The notes under the pieces were generated by a model, which saw nothing but the letters and a program-made list of their open reading frames with translations, made no database searches and was not told the origin of the DNA. From positions 1 to 19,295 of the forward strand of contig JBBSHS010000049.1 in NCBI GenBank assembly GCA_038232515.1: a DNA stretch of 19,295 nucleotides. Direction: 5' to 3'. Both the position numbers and the translations under genes were made by a program. Each line of letters opens with the position of its first letter. Positions within the stretch are counted from its first letter, which is position 1. Positions 7,589 to 14,657 of the stretch are shown piece by piece. Source of the DNA: JBBSHS01 sp038232515. Lineage in GTDB: Bacteria > Actinomycetota > Acidimicrobiia > Acidimicrobiales > JAUJNH01.

Positions 7589-9068
7589 CCAGGTCATCCG
7601 CGGAGGCGGCGGTCCTTTCCTGCCGGCCAGACGCCGTACCATCTTCCGGTGCGGGCGCGGCGTGCCAGACGCCGAGGGCCATGAGCACGCCCATCGTCGC
7701 GGTGATGCCCAACTGGTTGAAGATCGGGAAGGTCACGCTGGTCAGCGCCAAGGCCACCAGCCCGCTGCGCGCCCCGTTCTGCAAGGAAATGAGCAGCCGG
7801 TCATCGGGCCCGGCTCCGGGGCGTTGGCTGGCGGCGGTCGAACGCCCGAAGGGGCGGATGGCCAGGAAGAGGAGCACGAACATCAGGCAGGCAGCCGGCA
7901 GGCCAAGCCTCCAGGCCAGCCAGAGGTAGCCGTTGTGGGAGAAGGTGTACGACTGCGGCGGCACCAGGTCCCATGGACGGCCGAAGAAGATGGACGACCC
8001 GAGACCGGAGCCGACGATCGGATGGGCGGTGATCTGCTGCCACACGTGGTGGGACTCGGCCACCCGGTACTTGACGGAGAAGTCGCTGCCGTACTGGCTC
8101 AATGACAGCAGCCGCTCGCGGGCCGCCACGAGGGTGTTGGGCGCGAGCGTGGCCAGGGCGGCGGAGCTCACCAGCAGGACGCCGGTGCCGGCCACCACGG
8201 CGCGGAGCCTCTGAGCCGCTCCCGACTTCAGGACGACGAAGCCGGCGGCCAGGGTGGTGGCCACCCAGAAGCTTCGCTCGTAGGTCAGAACGAGGCAGAC
8301 CAGGTTCAGGACCACGATCGAGATGAGCAGAACCCTCACCCGCACGGTTTGGATCTCCCCCGACATCGCTGCCGCCAGCGCCACCAGAAGCGCCACCGGG
8401 AAGGCGAACAGGCCGCCCTGAAGCTGCCCCCGGCCCGAAGACGTGAGCCGGACCCCGGCGCGGACCCCGGCGTCGGCGGCTTGGCTGAAATGCAGGTTGA
8501 AGGCCCACTGCCCGATCCCCCAGAGGCCGAGGAGCAGGCCCAGCGCCGGCAAGGTGGCGAAGAAGCGACGACGGCGCCGCGCATCGGCCAGGACCGGGAC
8601 GGCGACGAGGAAGGTGGCGAATCCCAGCAGGACACGGAACTCGTAGCCGACGGTGCTCAGGTTGCGCCCGCTGAGCACCCCCCGACCGAATTGGACCGCG
8701 GCGACCGTGAGGAACACCGCGACCAGGACCACGCCCCGGCGGACGCGGGAGTCGGTCCGGAGCCTGAGGACGGCCGGGACGGTGCGCAGCAGCGCGGCCA
8801 GGAGCAGCACGTCGGACAGGAGGAGGCCGGGGGAGCCGGTGCCGCCGCCGATGCCGAAGGTCTTCTGGACCCCGTAGGGCACGATTGCGGTGAGGAGGAC
8901 CACTCCGGCCAGCAGGTATTCCGGCGGCAGGACGGCTACGCCGGCCAAGGCCACCGCCCCCGCGAGAGCGAGGGCGACGAGGGGCTTCACGACCACGACG
9001 GGGGCGAGGACCACGACGGCGACCACGCCCAGCCTGAGGAGCCGGCGATCCTCTATCGTCCGCTCCAC
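7560..9068 (-). CDS. O-antigen ligase/polymerase family (Wzy-like) membrane protein
   Basis: A 502-residue protein made largely of hydrophobic helices, starting with VVAVVVLAPVVVVKPLVAL and paired segments up to about residue 180. There is a large loop in the middle-to-late part and more helices near the C-terminus (AACLMFVLLFLAI). The loop contains ESHHVWQQITAHPIVGSGLG, then SHNGYLWLAWRLGLP, the pattern of the Wzy_C/O-antigen ligase domain (Pro-x-x-Gly-x-Gly and a following His). In this locus it is best read as the polymerase joining repeat units at the outer face of the membrane; a ligase role is possible. The GTG start at 9068 has no strong ribosome-binding site. It lies 39 bp after the epimerase and is probably co-transcribed with it. 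Confidence 0.87.
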   Translation of the reverse strand: MERTIEDRRLLRLGVVAVVVLAPVVVVKPLVALALAGAVALAGVAVLPPEYLLAGVVLLTAIVPYGVQKTFGIGGGTGSPGLLLSDVLLLAALLRTVPAVLRLRTDSRVRRGVVLVAVFLTVAAVQFGRGVLSGRNLSTVGYEFRVLLGFATFLVAVPVLADARRRRRFFATLPALGLLLGLWGIGQWAFNLHFSQAADAGVRAGVRLTSSGRGQLQGGLFAFPVALLVALAAAMSGEIQTVRVRVLLISIVVLNLVCLVLTYERSFWVATTLAAGFVVLKSGAAQRLRAVVAGTGVLLVSSAALATLAPNTLVAARERLLSLSQYGSDFSVKYRVAESHHVWQQITAHPIVGSGLGSSIFFGRPWDLVPPQSYTFSHNGYLWLAWRLGLPAACLMFVLLFLAIRPFGRSTAASQRPGAGPDDRLLISLQNGARSGLVALALTSVTFPIFNQLGITATMGVLMALGVWHAAPAPEDGTASGRQERTAASADDLVRARTRGGV

Positions 9069-9107
9069 CGGGCTGCGGGTGTGGGAGATGCCCAGAACGT
9101 TGCGACC

Positions 9108-10091
9108 CTAGCCCGGGTGGACCACGGAGAATGTGCGCCCCAGGGCCTCTTCGAAGCCGACGGCCGGACGCCACCCCAGCCCGCGCAACTTCGCGTTGTC
9201 GAACTGCAGGGGCCGGAACCGAGGCACGAACCGAGGCTCGTCCAGGACGCTGGGAAGCCGGCCCTTTCCGTGGAAGGCCAGCCGGTTCGCCAGTCCGGCG
9301 GCGCGCACCACGGCAAGGGCGAGAGGGTAGGGCACGACCACCCGCACCCCGGATGCGTGGGCGCGGCGCAGGTACTCGCCCACGAAGCGCCATGTGCTGC
9401 TGCCCGAAGAGTCGTCCACCACGTTGAACGTGCCGCCGATCGTCGCTGGGGTCGCCGCTGCGAACACGAAGCTGTCGGCGCAGTTGTCCACGAAGGTGAG
9501 GGGCAGCCTCGCCGACAGGCCCATCACGAGGTGCAGGCGGCCGACGGGCAGGGTGATGCCGGGGGGGTACTCGTGCCCCGGGCCCCAGATCACGCCCGGC
9601 CGCAAGACGGTGAGCTGGAGACCAGCTTCCTCGCTCAGCCGGCGGGCCACCCGTTCCTGCCAGACCTTGGCGATCGTGTAACCGCCCCGGGTCTCGAGCC
9701 TCACCTCGAGGAGGGTCTCCTCGGACAGCACAGCCGCCGCCGCCCAGTCGTAGACGGTGAAGCTGCTGGCGAGCAGGACCCGCCGGGCTTGCGACCGCGC
9801 CATGGCCATGAGGAGCCGTTCGGTGCCGACGACGGTCGATGAGAACTGCTCGGCTTCGTCGCCGGCCACGCTGGCGGCCAGATGGACGAGGACGTCGATC
9901 CCGTCGAATGCGGAAACCAGGTCTGCCGACCAGCGCAGGTCGCCGCGCACGACCTCCACCCCTGCGCCCCAGAGCCCGGCGACATCGGCCGCCGGGCGCA
10001 CGTAGGCGCGCACGGCGTGACCACGGTCCACGAAGGCGGCCACCACCGCCCGCCCGAGGAAGCCGTTGGCCCCGGTTACGAGCGCCCTCAC
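9108..10091 (-). CDS. NAD-dependent epimerase/dehydratase (extended SDR)
   Basis: A 327-residue nucleotide-sugar-modifying enzyme of the extended short-chain dehydrogenase family. The NAD-binding motif TGANGFLG lies at residues 6-13. DLRWSADLVSAFDGIDVLVHLAA covers the usual D(I/L)-and-HLAA region. A serine in LLASSFTVYD (109-110) and Y138-x3-K142 in GYTIAKVWQE complete the catalytic set. VLRPGVIWGPG near 162-172 is the usual substrate-side motif. The function could be epimerase, reductase or dehydratase on a nucleotide or lipid-linked sugar. Its GTG start overlaps the stop of the second Gfo/Idh dehydrogenase (GTGA, 10088-10091), so the two are almost certainly translated together and may act in sequence. 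Confidence 0.9.
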   Translation of the reverse strand: MRALVTGANGFLGRAVVAAFVDRGHAVRAYVRPAADVAGLWGAGVEVVRGDLRWSADLVSAFDGIDVLVHLAASVAGDEAEQFSSTVVGTERLLMAMARSQARRVLLASSFTVYDWAAAAVLSEETLLEVRLETRGGYTIAKVWQERVARRLSEEAGLQLTVLRPGVIWGPGHEYPPGITLPVGRLHLVMGLSARLPLTFVDNCADSFVFAAATPATIGGTFNVVDDSSGSSTWRFVGEYLRRAHASGVRVVVPYPLALAVVRAAGLANRLAFHGKGRLPSVLDEPRFVPRFRPLQFDNAKLRGLGWRPAVGFEEALGRTFSVVHPG

Positions 10092-11131
10092 GAGGATGCC
10101 CTGCCGGCTACGACGTCGGCGACGAGGCGGTTCACCTGTTCCATCTGGACCAGGGTCACGGGCGGGACCGTACCCGACGAGGCGGCCGCATGGGACCGGC
10201 GCACGAGCTCAGGGAGGCCTTCTAGGCTGCCGCCCCGGCCGCTGACTTTCCCAAACAGGCTGGACGCCGCGGACCGGCTGAGCACTGTTCCCTGGACCAG
10301 GGCGTTGAGCGGCCCTTGGAGCGCCCGAGGCCCGCCGCGTTCGCGTTCCACCAGCAGCCGGCCGTCGAACAGGCTGGCGGTGGCCTTGAAAAACGTGGTG
10401 TCCACCCGTACTTCCATGACGTCGGGCCGGGCGTTAGCGCTGAAGGAGAGCACAGCGGTCCCCCGCTCCCCGTCCACCAGCGCCCGGAGCTCGTCGTCGG
10501 CCAGGCAGGTGCCGGCCCGGCGCTTCGCCCACACGGTGTCGACGCGGCGGTGGGGCCCGACGAATGCGTGGGCCAACGAGGCTAGATGGGGCAGGAAGTC
10601 GCCGATGGCGCCGCCCGGCAACCGGTGCGACGGGTAGGTCGGGTCACTGAAGGCGCTACCCGGGGCCAGGATGTCCAGGCTGAGGTTGACGGTCACGTGC
10701 AGGACGGCTTCCGGCCCGGCGGTGGCCACGAGGCCAAGGAGGTCTGCCACCGGGCGGTTGAACAGGTAGTTGTAGTCCTCCACGACGAGGAGGTCCCGGC
10801 GACGGGCCCGGTCCGTGAGCTCGAGCACCTCGTCGAGGAGCACGGCCGCGGGCTTCTCGACGACCACGTGGGCGCCGGCGTCCAGGCAGTCGGCGGCGAG
10901 CGAGAAGTGGGACTGGGGCGAGGTGGTGACGTGGACGATCTCGGGGCGGACCTCCGACAGCATCAGCCGGTGGTCCGTGTACCACGCTCCTGCCCCGAAG
11001 CGCTCGGCGGCCGCCTCCGCGGCGGCCCGGGAGAGGTCACAGACGCCGACCAGCTCCGCGCCGGGGAGGTCACGTAGAGCGGTGAGGTGGTGCCGGGCGA
11101 TGGCGCCGAGCCCGATGACGGCTGTCCTCAT
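10088..11131 (-). CDS. Second Gfo/Idh/MocA-family oxidoreductase
   Basis: A 347-residue NAD(P)-dependent sugar oxidoreductase. I start it at the ATG at 11131 because GGAGG lies just upstream and the Rossmann motif AVIGLGAIARHH follows at residue 4; an open frame continues to 11296 but its extra residues look non-coding. The EKP motif is at 92-94. GGAIGDFLPHLASLAHAF (173-190) occupies the region that carries the catalytic Asp/His in the family. It differs clearly from the other Gfo/Idh protein (1363-2343) and pairs with an epimerase rather than an aminotransferase, so it probably serves a different sugar. Substrate unknown. It opens a minus-strand operon with the epimerase and probably the polymerase gene. 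Confidence 0.87.
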   Translation of the reverse strand: MRTAVIGLGAIARHHLTALRDLPGAELVGVCDLSRAAAEAAAERFGAGAWYTDHRLMLSEVRPEIVHVTTSPQSHFSLAADCLDAGAHVVVEKPAAVLLDEVLELTDRARRRDLLVVEDYNYLFNRPVADLLGLVATAGPEAVLHVTVNLSLDILAPGSAFSDPTYPSHRLPGGAIGDFLPHLASLAHAFVGPHRRVDTVWAKRRAGTCLADDELRALVDGERGTAVLSFSANARPDVMEVRVDTTFFKATASLFDGRLLVERERGGPRALQGPLNALVQGTVLSRSAASSLFGKVSGRGGSLEGLPELVRRSHAAASSGTVPPVTLVQMEQVNRLVADVVAGRASS

Positions 11132-11213
11132 GATCCTCCGGCCGTCCGTCCCGTCGGTCGTCCAGACTAGGGGCATGGCGAGAGCGGCCGGTACCCCTGC
11201 AGTCCGCCCCGCA

Positions 11214-11249
11214 GTGGCGCTGTGCCCGACACATCGGGGACTGCGCCAC
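11214..11249. repeat. Nested imperfect inverted repeat
   Basis: GTGGCGC at 11214-11220 pairs with GCGCCAC at 11243-11249. Inside it CCCGA at 11225-11229 pairs with TCGGG at 11234-11238 around a CACA loop, with 4-nt internal loops on each side. There is no T-run, so this is not a standard terminator. It could be a regulator binding site or a leader RNA structure. Confidence 0.6.
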
Positions 11250-11252
11250 CCG

Positions 11253-11280
11253 CGGGGGGGCCACGATCGGCGCCCCCCCG
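11253..11280. repeat. Very stable GC hairpin
   Basis: CGGGGGGGC at 11253-11261 pairs perfectly with GCCCCCCCG at 11272-11280 around a 10-nt loop. It sits 3 nt after the nested inverted repeat and 46 nt before the chosen flippase ATG. It would be very stable as RNA and could hold up transcription or translation. Confidence 0.6.
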
Positions 11281-11326
11281 TGCGACATCGCCGCAACTAC
11301 GTCTGGTTTCGGGGGCGGTGGAGCTG

Positions 11327-12838
11327 ATGGAGGACAAGGCGGTCAGTGGTGTCCGGTGGACGATGCTGACCTATGGGGCGTCGAAGGTCGTGACGTTGGG
11401 GGCCACGGTGGTCTTGGCCCGGCTGCTGGTGCCGGCCGACTTCGGCGTCGTCATCCTGGCCTTCGTCGCCATCAACGTCGTTGGCAGCTTCGGCGATCTC
11501 GGCCTCGGCGCGGCGCTCGTCGTGCGCACCGACCTCGACCGTCGAGGCCTAGGCACGGTGCTCAGCCTGCTGCTGGCCTCGGGGATCATCCTGGCCATCC
11601 TGCTCGTGGTGGGAGCCGGTCCCCTCAGCCACGGCCTGCGCGAGCCCCGGCTGCGTCCGGTGCTGATCGGTCTCGCCCCGCTCACGGTGCTGGGCTCCCT
11701 CAACTGGTTCTACCAGTGGTTCCTCCAGCGGGAGTTGGAGTTCCGCGACCGGTTTTTCGGGTTCCTGGCCCAGACCGGGACTTATGCCGTGGTGGCCATC
11801 GCCGCCGCGGCCACGGGTGCCGGGGTCTGGAGCATCGTGGCCGGCCACCTCGCCGGGCAGTTGGCGATGGCGGCGGTGTACGTGAGCGTGGCCCCGTCTG
11901 TCCGGCCCTGTTTCGACCGGCGCCTGGCCGCGGACGTCCTGCGCACCAGCCGGGGCTTCCTCCTGCAGACGACCGCCATGCTGCTCCAGCAGAACGCCGA
12001 CTACCTCGCCGTCGGGCGGACGCTGGGCTCGGCCCCACTCGGGTTCTATTCCATGGCCTTCCGCCTGAGCGAGCTGCCCCATCTCGCCGTGGCCGACCCG
12101 GTGGCCACGGTCACCTTCCCGGGGTTCTCGCGCATGCTGGCCCGGGGCGAGCCTGTCGAGGAGCACTACCTCCAGGTCGTGCAACTCGTAGCGCTGATCA
12201 CCTCGCCCATCGGGCTGCTGCTCAGCGCCACCGCGGGCCCGTTCACCCGGCTGGTGTACGGGCCCCGATGGGTGCCCATGATCGGCACGCTCACCGTGCT
12301 GTCGGTATGGGGCGCGGTGAAGTCCGTCCAGGCCACCGTGGAATGGATGCTCAACTCGGTGGGCGGGGCCGGACTCGCCGGGATGCTCGCCGTCGTTCTC
12401 CTCGTGGTCCAGGCGCCCGCCCTCTTCGTGGCCGCGTACCTGGGTGGAACGGTCGCCGTCGGCGAGGTGCTGCTGGCCGCGGTGATCGTCTCGCTCGGGC
12501 TCCTGGTGGTCTGCCTGAAGCGCAGGATAAGCCTCGGCTTCCGCGCCCACGGCCGGGTCCTGTGGCCCGTGGCGGTGGCCGCCGGAACGAGCTGGGTCGT
12601 TGCCCGTCTGATCGCCCAGGGCAGCGGCGGCCCCCCGGTCCTGGTGCTGGCCGCTTCGCTCGGCGCCGGCACGCTGGTCTACGCCCTGGTGCTCTCCGGC
12701 TGTGCCCCGGGGATCCTGCCCCGTTCGGCGCGCCTTGCGCTTCGCGCCGCCAAGGGCGGGGGGCCGGGTGGGGGCGTCGCCGCCGCCGGCGAGGGTGCCC
12801 CTACAACAGGTGAGCCCGGCGCCGCCCGAGGCCTGTGA
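11327..12838 (+). CDS. MOP-superfamily polysaccharide flippase (Wzx/lipopolysaccharide exporter type)
   Basis: Predicted multi-helix inner-membrane transporter of 503 residues that would flip the lipid-linked repeat unit across the membrane. The opening AVSGVRWTMLTYGASKVVTL-GATVVLARLLVPADFGVV is the typical start of the Polysacc_synt family, with the R/LL.P.DFG motif. Helices follow to about residue 470, and the C-terminal tail is Gly/Ala-rich and probably disordered. I chose the ATG at 11327 because residues before it look non-coding and GGTGGAG lies upstream; a GTG at 11318 or 11222 is possible. The 3' end overlaps the convergent GT2 gene by 38 bp, and the overlapped part encodes only the low-complexity tail. 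Confidence 0.9.
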   Translation: MEDKAVSGVRWTMLTYGASKVVTLGATVVLARLLVPADFGVVILAFVAINVVGSFGDLGLGAALVVRTDLDRRGLGTVLSLLLASGIILAILLVVGAGPLSHGLREPRLRPVLIGLAPLTVLGSLNWFYQWFLQRELEFRDRFFGFLAQTGTYAVVAIAAAATGAGVWSIVAGHLAGQLAMAAVYVSVAPSVRPCFDRRLAADVLRTSRGFLLQTTAMLLQQNADYLAVGRTLGSAPLGFYSMAFRLSELPHLAVADPVATVTFPGFSRMLARGEPVEEHYLQVVQLVALITSPIGLLLSATAGPFTRLVYGPRWVPMIGTLTVLSVWGAVKSVQATVEWMLNSVGGAGLAGMLAVVLLVVQAPALFVAAYLGGTVAVGEVLLAAVIVSLGLLVVCLKRRISLGFRAHGRVLWPVAVAAGTSWVVARLIAQGSGGPPVLVLAASLGAGTLVYALVLSGCAPGILPRSARLALRAAKGGGPGGGVAAAGEGAPTTGEPGAARGL

Positions 12839-13706
12839 CCGTGTCCGCCATGCGTTGACGGGCGCGGAGAAGTTGCTCACGCCGGCGAAGGCGCAGGAGC
12901 TCATGGTCGAAGCGGGGAACTCGCCGGGCGGCGGCGAGGGCCCAGCCCCCCAAGTAGTTCAGGCTCCCCACCAGATACGGCGCCTGACCCATCCGCTGTA
13001 TGCCGACGTAGGCCAGGAGGAGGGGATGGGTGCCGCTCACATAGTCGCCTTCCCCCCAGCGCCGCAGGGCCCGGAGCCGACCGTCGTGGCCGCCCATGGG
13101 GCGCAGGTGCAACGGGTCGCCGCCCTGCGCCTCGAAGCTGGCCACCCTCCAGCCCACGCCCCGGGCCTTGACCTCGTCCATGATGTCCAGGTTGAGCAGG
13201 GGCGGCAGCGGATACACGTCGTCATAACAGGCCCGCCGGTAGAACTTCACCGCCCCGGCCACGTGCTCGGGCCGAGACCGCAGGCGGAGCGGCGGCCCGT
13301 CGGATCTGGGTTCGCTGAGATACGGCCCGGTGAGGCCCTGAGCCTCGTCGGCCACGAACCTGGCCTCGACGTCGGCCAGCAGGTGGGGGATGAGCTGGAG
13401 GTCGGCGTCGATCTTGGCCACGACGTCGCAGGGCCCGACCAGTTGGTCGACCGCCCATTGGAAGCTGGTCCACACCGATGCCGACACCAGGCGGTCACGC
13501 CGCGCGGCCTGGGCGGGACGGCGCAGCAGCCGGGCGTACGGGTTGGCCTCGGCGAACCCGGCGGCGAGGGTGGCCGAGCGGTCCGTGGAGCCGTCGTCGA
13601 CCAGTAGCAGTTGGTCCGGGGGTCGGGTCTGGGCGGCGATGGACCCGAGGAGGGTCCCGAGGAGGTCTTCCTCGTTCAGGAACACGACTACGAGGGCGAG
13701 CCTCAT
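12801..13706 (-). CDS. Family 2 glycosyltransferase (GT-A fold)
   Basis: A 301-residue glycosyltransferase. It opens with LALVVVFLNEEDLLGTLLGS and has LLLVDDGSTDRS at 34-44 for nucleotide binding. A metal-binding DAD is at 100-102 in VVAKIDADLQLIP, and an acceptor-side region follows around LLNLDIMDEVKARGVGW. There is no clear membrane helix, so it probably acts at the cytoplasmic face. Its ATG overlaps the upstream GT2 stop (ATGA, 13703-13706), placing it last in the operon asnB-like, GT2, GT2. The last 38 bp overlap the flippase gene on the other strand, so its basic Arg-rich C-terminus is encoded antisense to the flippase tail. Donor and acceptor are unknown. Confidence 0.9.
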   Translation of the reverse strand: MRLALVVVFLNEEDLLGTLLGSIAAQTRPPDQLLLVDDGSTDRSATLAAGFAEANPYARLLRRPAQAARRDRLVSASVWTSFQWAVDQLVGPCDVVAKIDADLQLIPHLLADVEARFVADEAQGLTGPYLSEPRSDGPPLRLRSRPEHVAGAVKFYRRACYDDVYPLPPLLNLDIMDEVKARGVGWRVASFEAQGGDPLHLRPMGGHDGRLRALRRWGEGDYVSGTHPLLLAYVGIQRMGQAPYLVGSLNYLGGWALAAARRVPRFDHELLRLRRREQLLRARQRMADTVTGLGRRRAHLL

Positions 13707-14656
13707 CCCCGGTCAGGTGGCGCGCCGGCCCAGAACGCGGGGCCGCCGCCGGGCAGTGGTGGAGGCGCCGGGTCGATCCTCCGCCGGACGAAACCCACCA
13801 GGCGGTCGTGTTGCTCCTGGCGCAGCAGACCGACGGCGCCCGCGTCCTCTACCTGTGGGCGGCCCCGCAGGGCGGCCCACGCGTAGCCGGCACCGAGCAC
13901 GAGCCCCCCTGCCACCGGCGGGTCCTCGACCGCCATCCGGTAGACCACACGGGCCGCCAGATAGTCCCAGCGGTAGCCCATGTAGTGGTTGCCCCGACCC
14001 TCTTCCCAGCGGGACCGGTACCAGCGTTGCTTCGATCCGCGCCGGTTGTAATGCAGGATGGTCAACTCGTTGAGGACGTGGACATGCCAGCCCCGGGACC
14101 TGGCCGAGTACTCGTCGATGCCGTCCCAACCCATGGACGGTTGCAGGCCGCCCATGTCCTCGAGACAGTCGGTCCGGTAGGCTTTGGCCACACCGTTGAC
14201 ATGTGTGGTGTCGACGCCGTCGAGGCGCCAACGGGTGCCGTCGTGGACAAGGGCGACGCCCCCCACGATCCCGGCCCGGTGGTCTCTGTCGAAGACGCGG
14301 GCCACCCACTCGAAGTAGTGCGAGGGGATGAACAGGTCTCCGTCGAATTTCACCGTGACGTCCGGTCGCCGTTGCAGGCGGCGACGCCCCTGCTCGAACG
14401 CCCGAACGATGGGTGCGCCCCGGGCCCGCCTGTGCTCGCGCTCCGATGAGACCACTTCTATCCAGTCGTGGCCGGCGGCGTACGACTCGGCGATGGCCCG
14501 GGTCTCGTCGGTGGATCCGTCATCAACGATGACCCACTGCTGGGGCCGGTGGGTCTGGGCGACGACGGCTTCCGCGGTACGACCCAGGTGCATCGCCTCG
14601 TCGCGCACTGGGGTGACGACGGCGTAGCTGGGGAGGCCGGATGCGGTTGTGCGCAT
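13703..14656 (-). CDS. Family 2 glycosyltransferase (GT-A fold), second copy
   Basis: A 317-residue glycosyltransferase related in fold to its downstream neighbour. It begins with YAVVTPVRDEAMHLGRTAEA, then WVIVDDGSTDETR at 41-53 and a DGD metal motif at 105-107 in VTVKFDGDLFIP. The acceptor-side part contains GMGWDGIDEYSARSRGW-like sequence (W-D-G-I-D-E). The start is the ATG at 14656, one base after the asparagine-synthase-like stop (TGA at 14660-14658); the open frame extends upstream to 14932, but that part lies inside the preceding gene. Both GT2 enzymes and the amidotransferase are evidently co-translated. With the GT4 enzyme and the initiating transferase, the locus could assemble a repeat unit of roughly four sugars. 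Confidence 0.9.
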   Translation of the reverse strand: MRTTASGLPSYAVVTPVRDEAMHLGRTAEAVVAQTHRPQQWVIVDDGSTDETRAIAESYAAGHDWIEVVSSEREHRRARGAPIVRAFEQGRRRLQRRPDVTVKFDGDLFIPSHYFEWVARVFDRDHRAGIVGGVALVHDGTRWRLDGVDTTHVNGVAKAYRTDCLEDMGGLQPSMGWDGIDEYSARSRGWHVHVLNELTILHYNRRGSKQRWYRSRWEEGRGNHYMGYRWDYLAARVVYRMAVEDPPVAGGLVLGAGYAWAALRGRPQVEDAGAVGLLRQEQHDRLVGFVRRRIDPAPPPLPGGGPAFWAGAPPDRG

Positions 14657-14657
14657 G

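Larger units (their letters stand above)
11132..11326. promoter_or_regulatory. Divergent control region between dehydrogenase/epimerase operon and flippase
   Basis: This 195-bp region separates two divergent genes. On the minus strand a TAGTCT (11168 to 11163) fits a -10 box about 31 nt before the ATG, and GGAGG serves as ribosome-binding site. On the plus strand GGTGGAG at 11317-11323 precedes the flippase ATG with a short 3-nt spacer. The middle holds two strong hairpins, listed separately. An upstream GTG at 11222 in the flippase frame is open but would put these hairpins inside the coding sequence. Confidence 0.45.

Noticed and set aside
8349..9842. A 497-codon plus-strand frame spanning the polymerase and epimerase genes
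   Set aside because: It crosses two real minus-strand genes, and its Glu/Gly/Arg-rich sequence is the usual antisense shadow.
11549..12904. A 451-codon minus-strand frame opposite the flippase
   Set aside because: It is strongly charged and repetitive without motifs. The plus-strand product is a normal multi-helix MOP protein.
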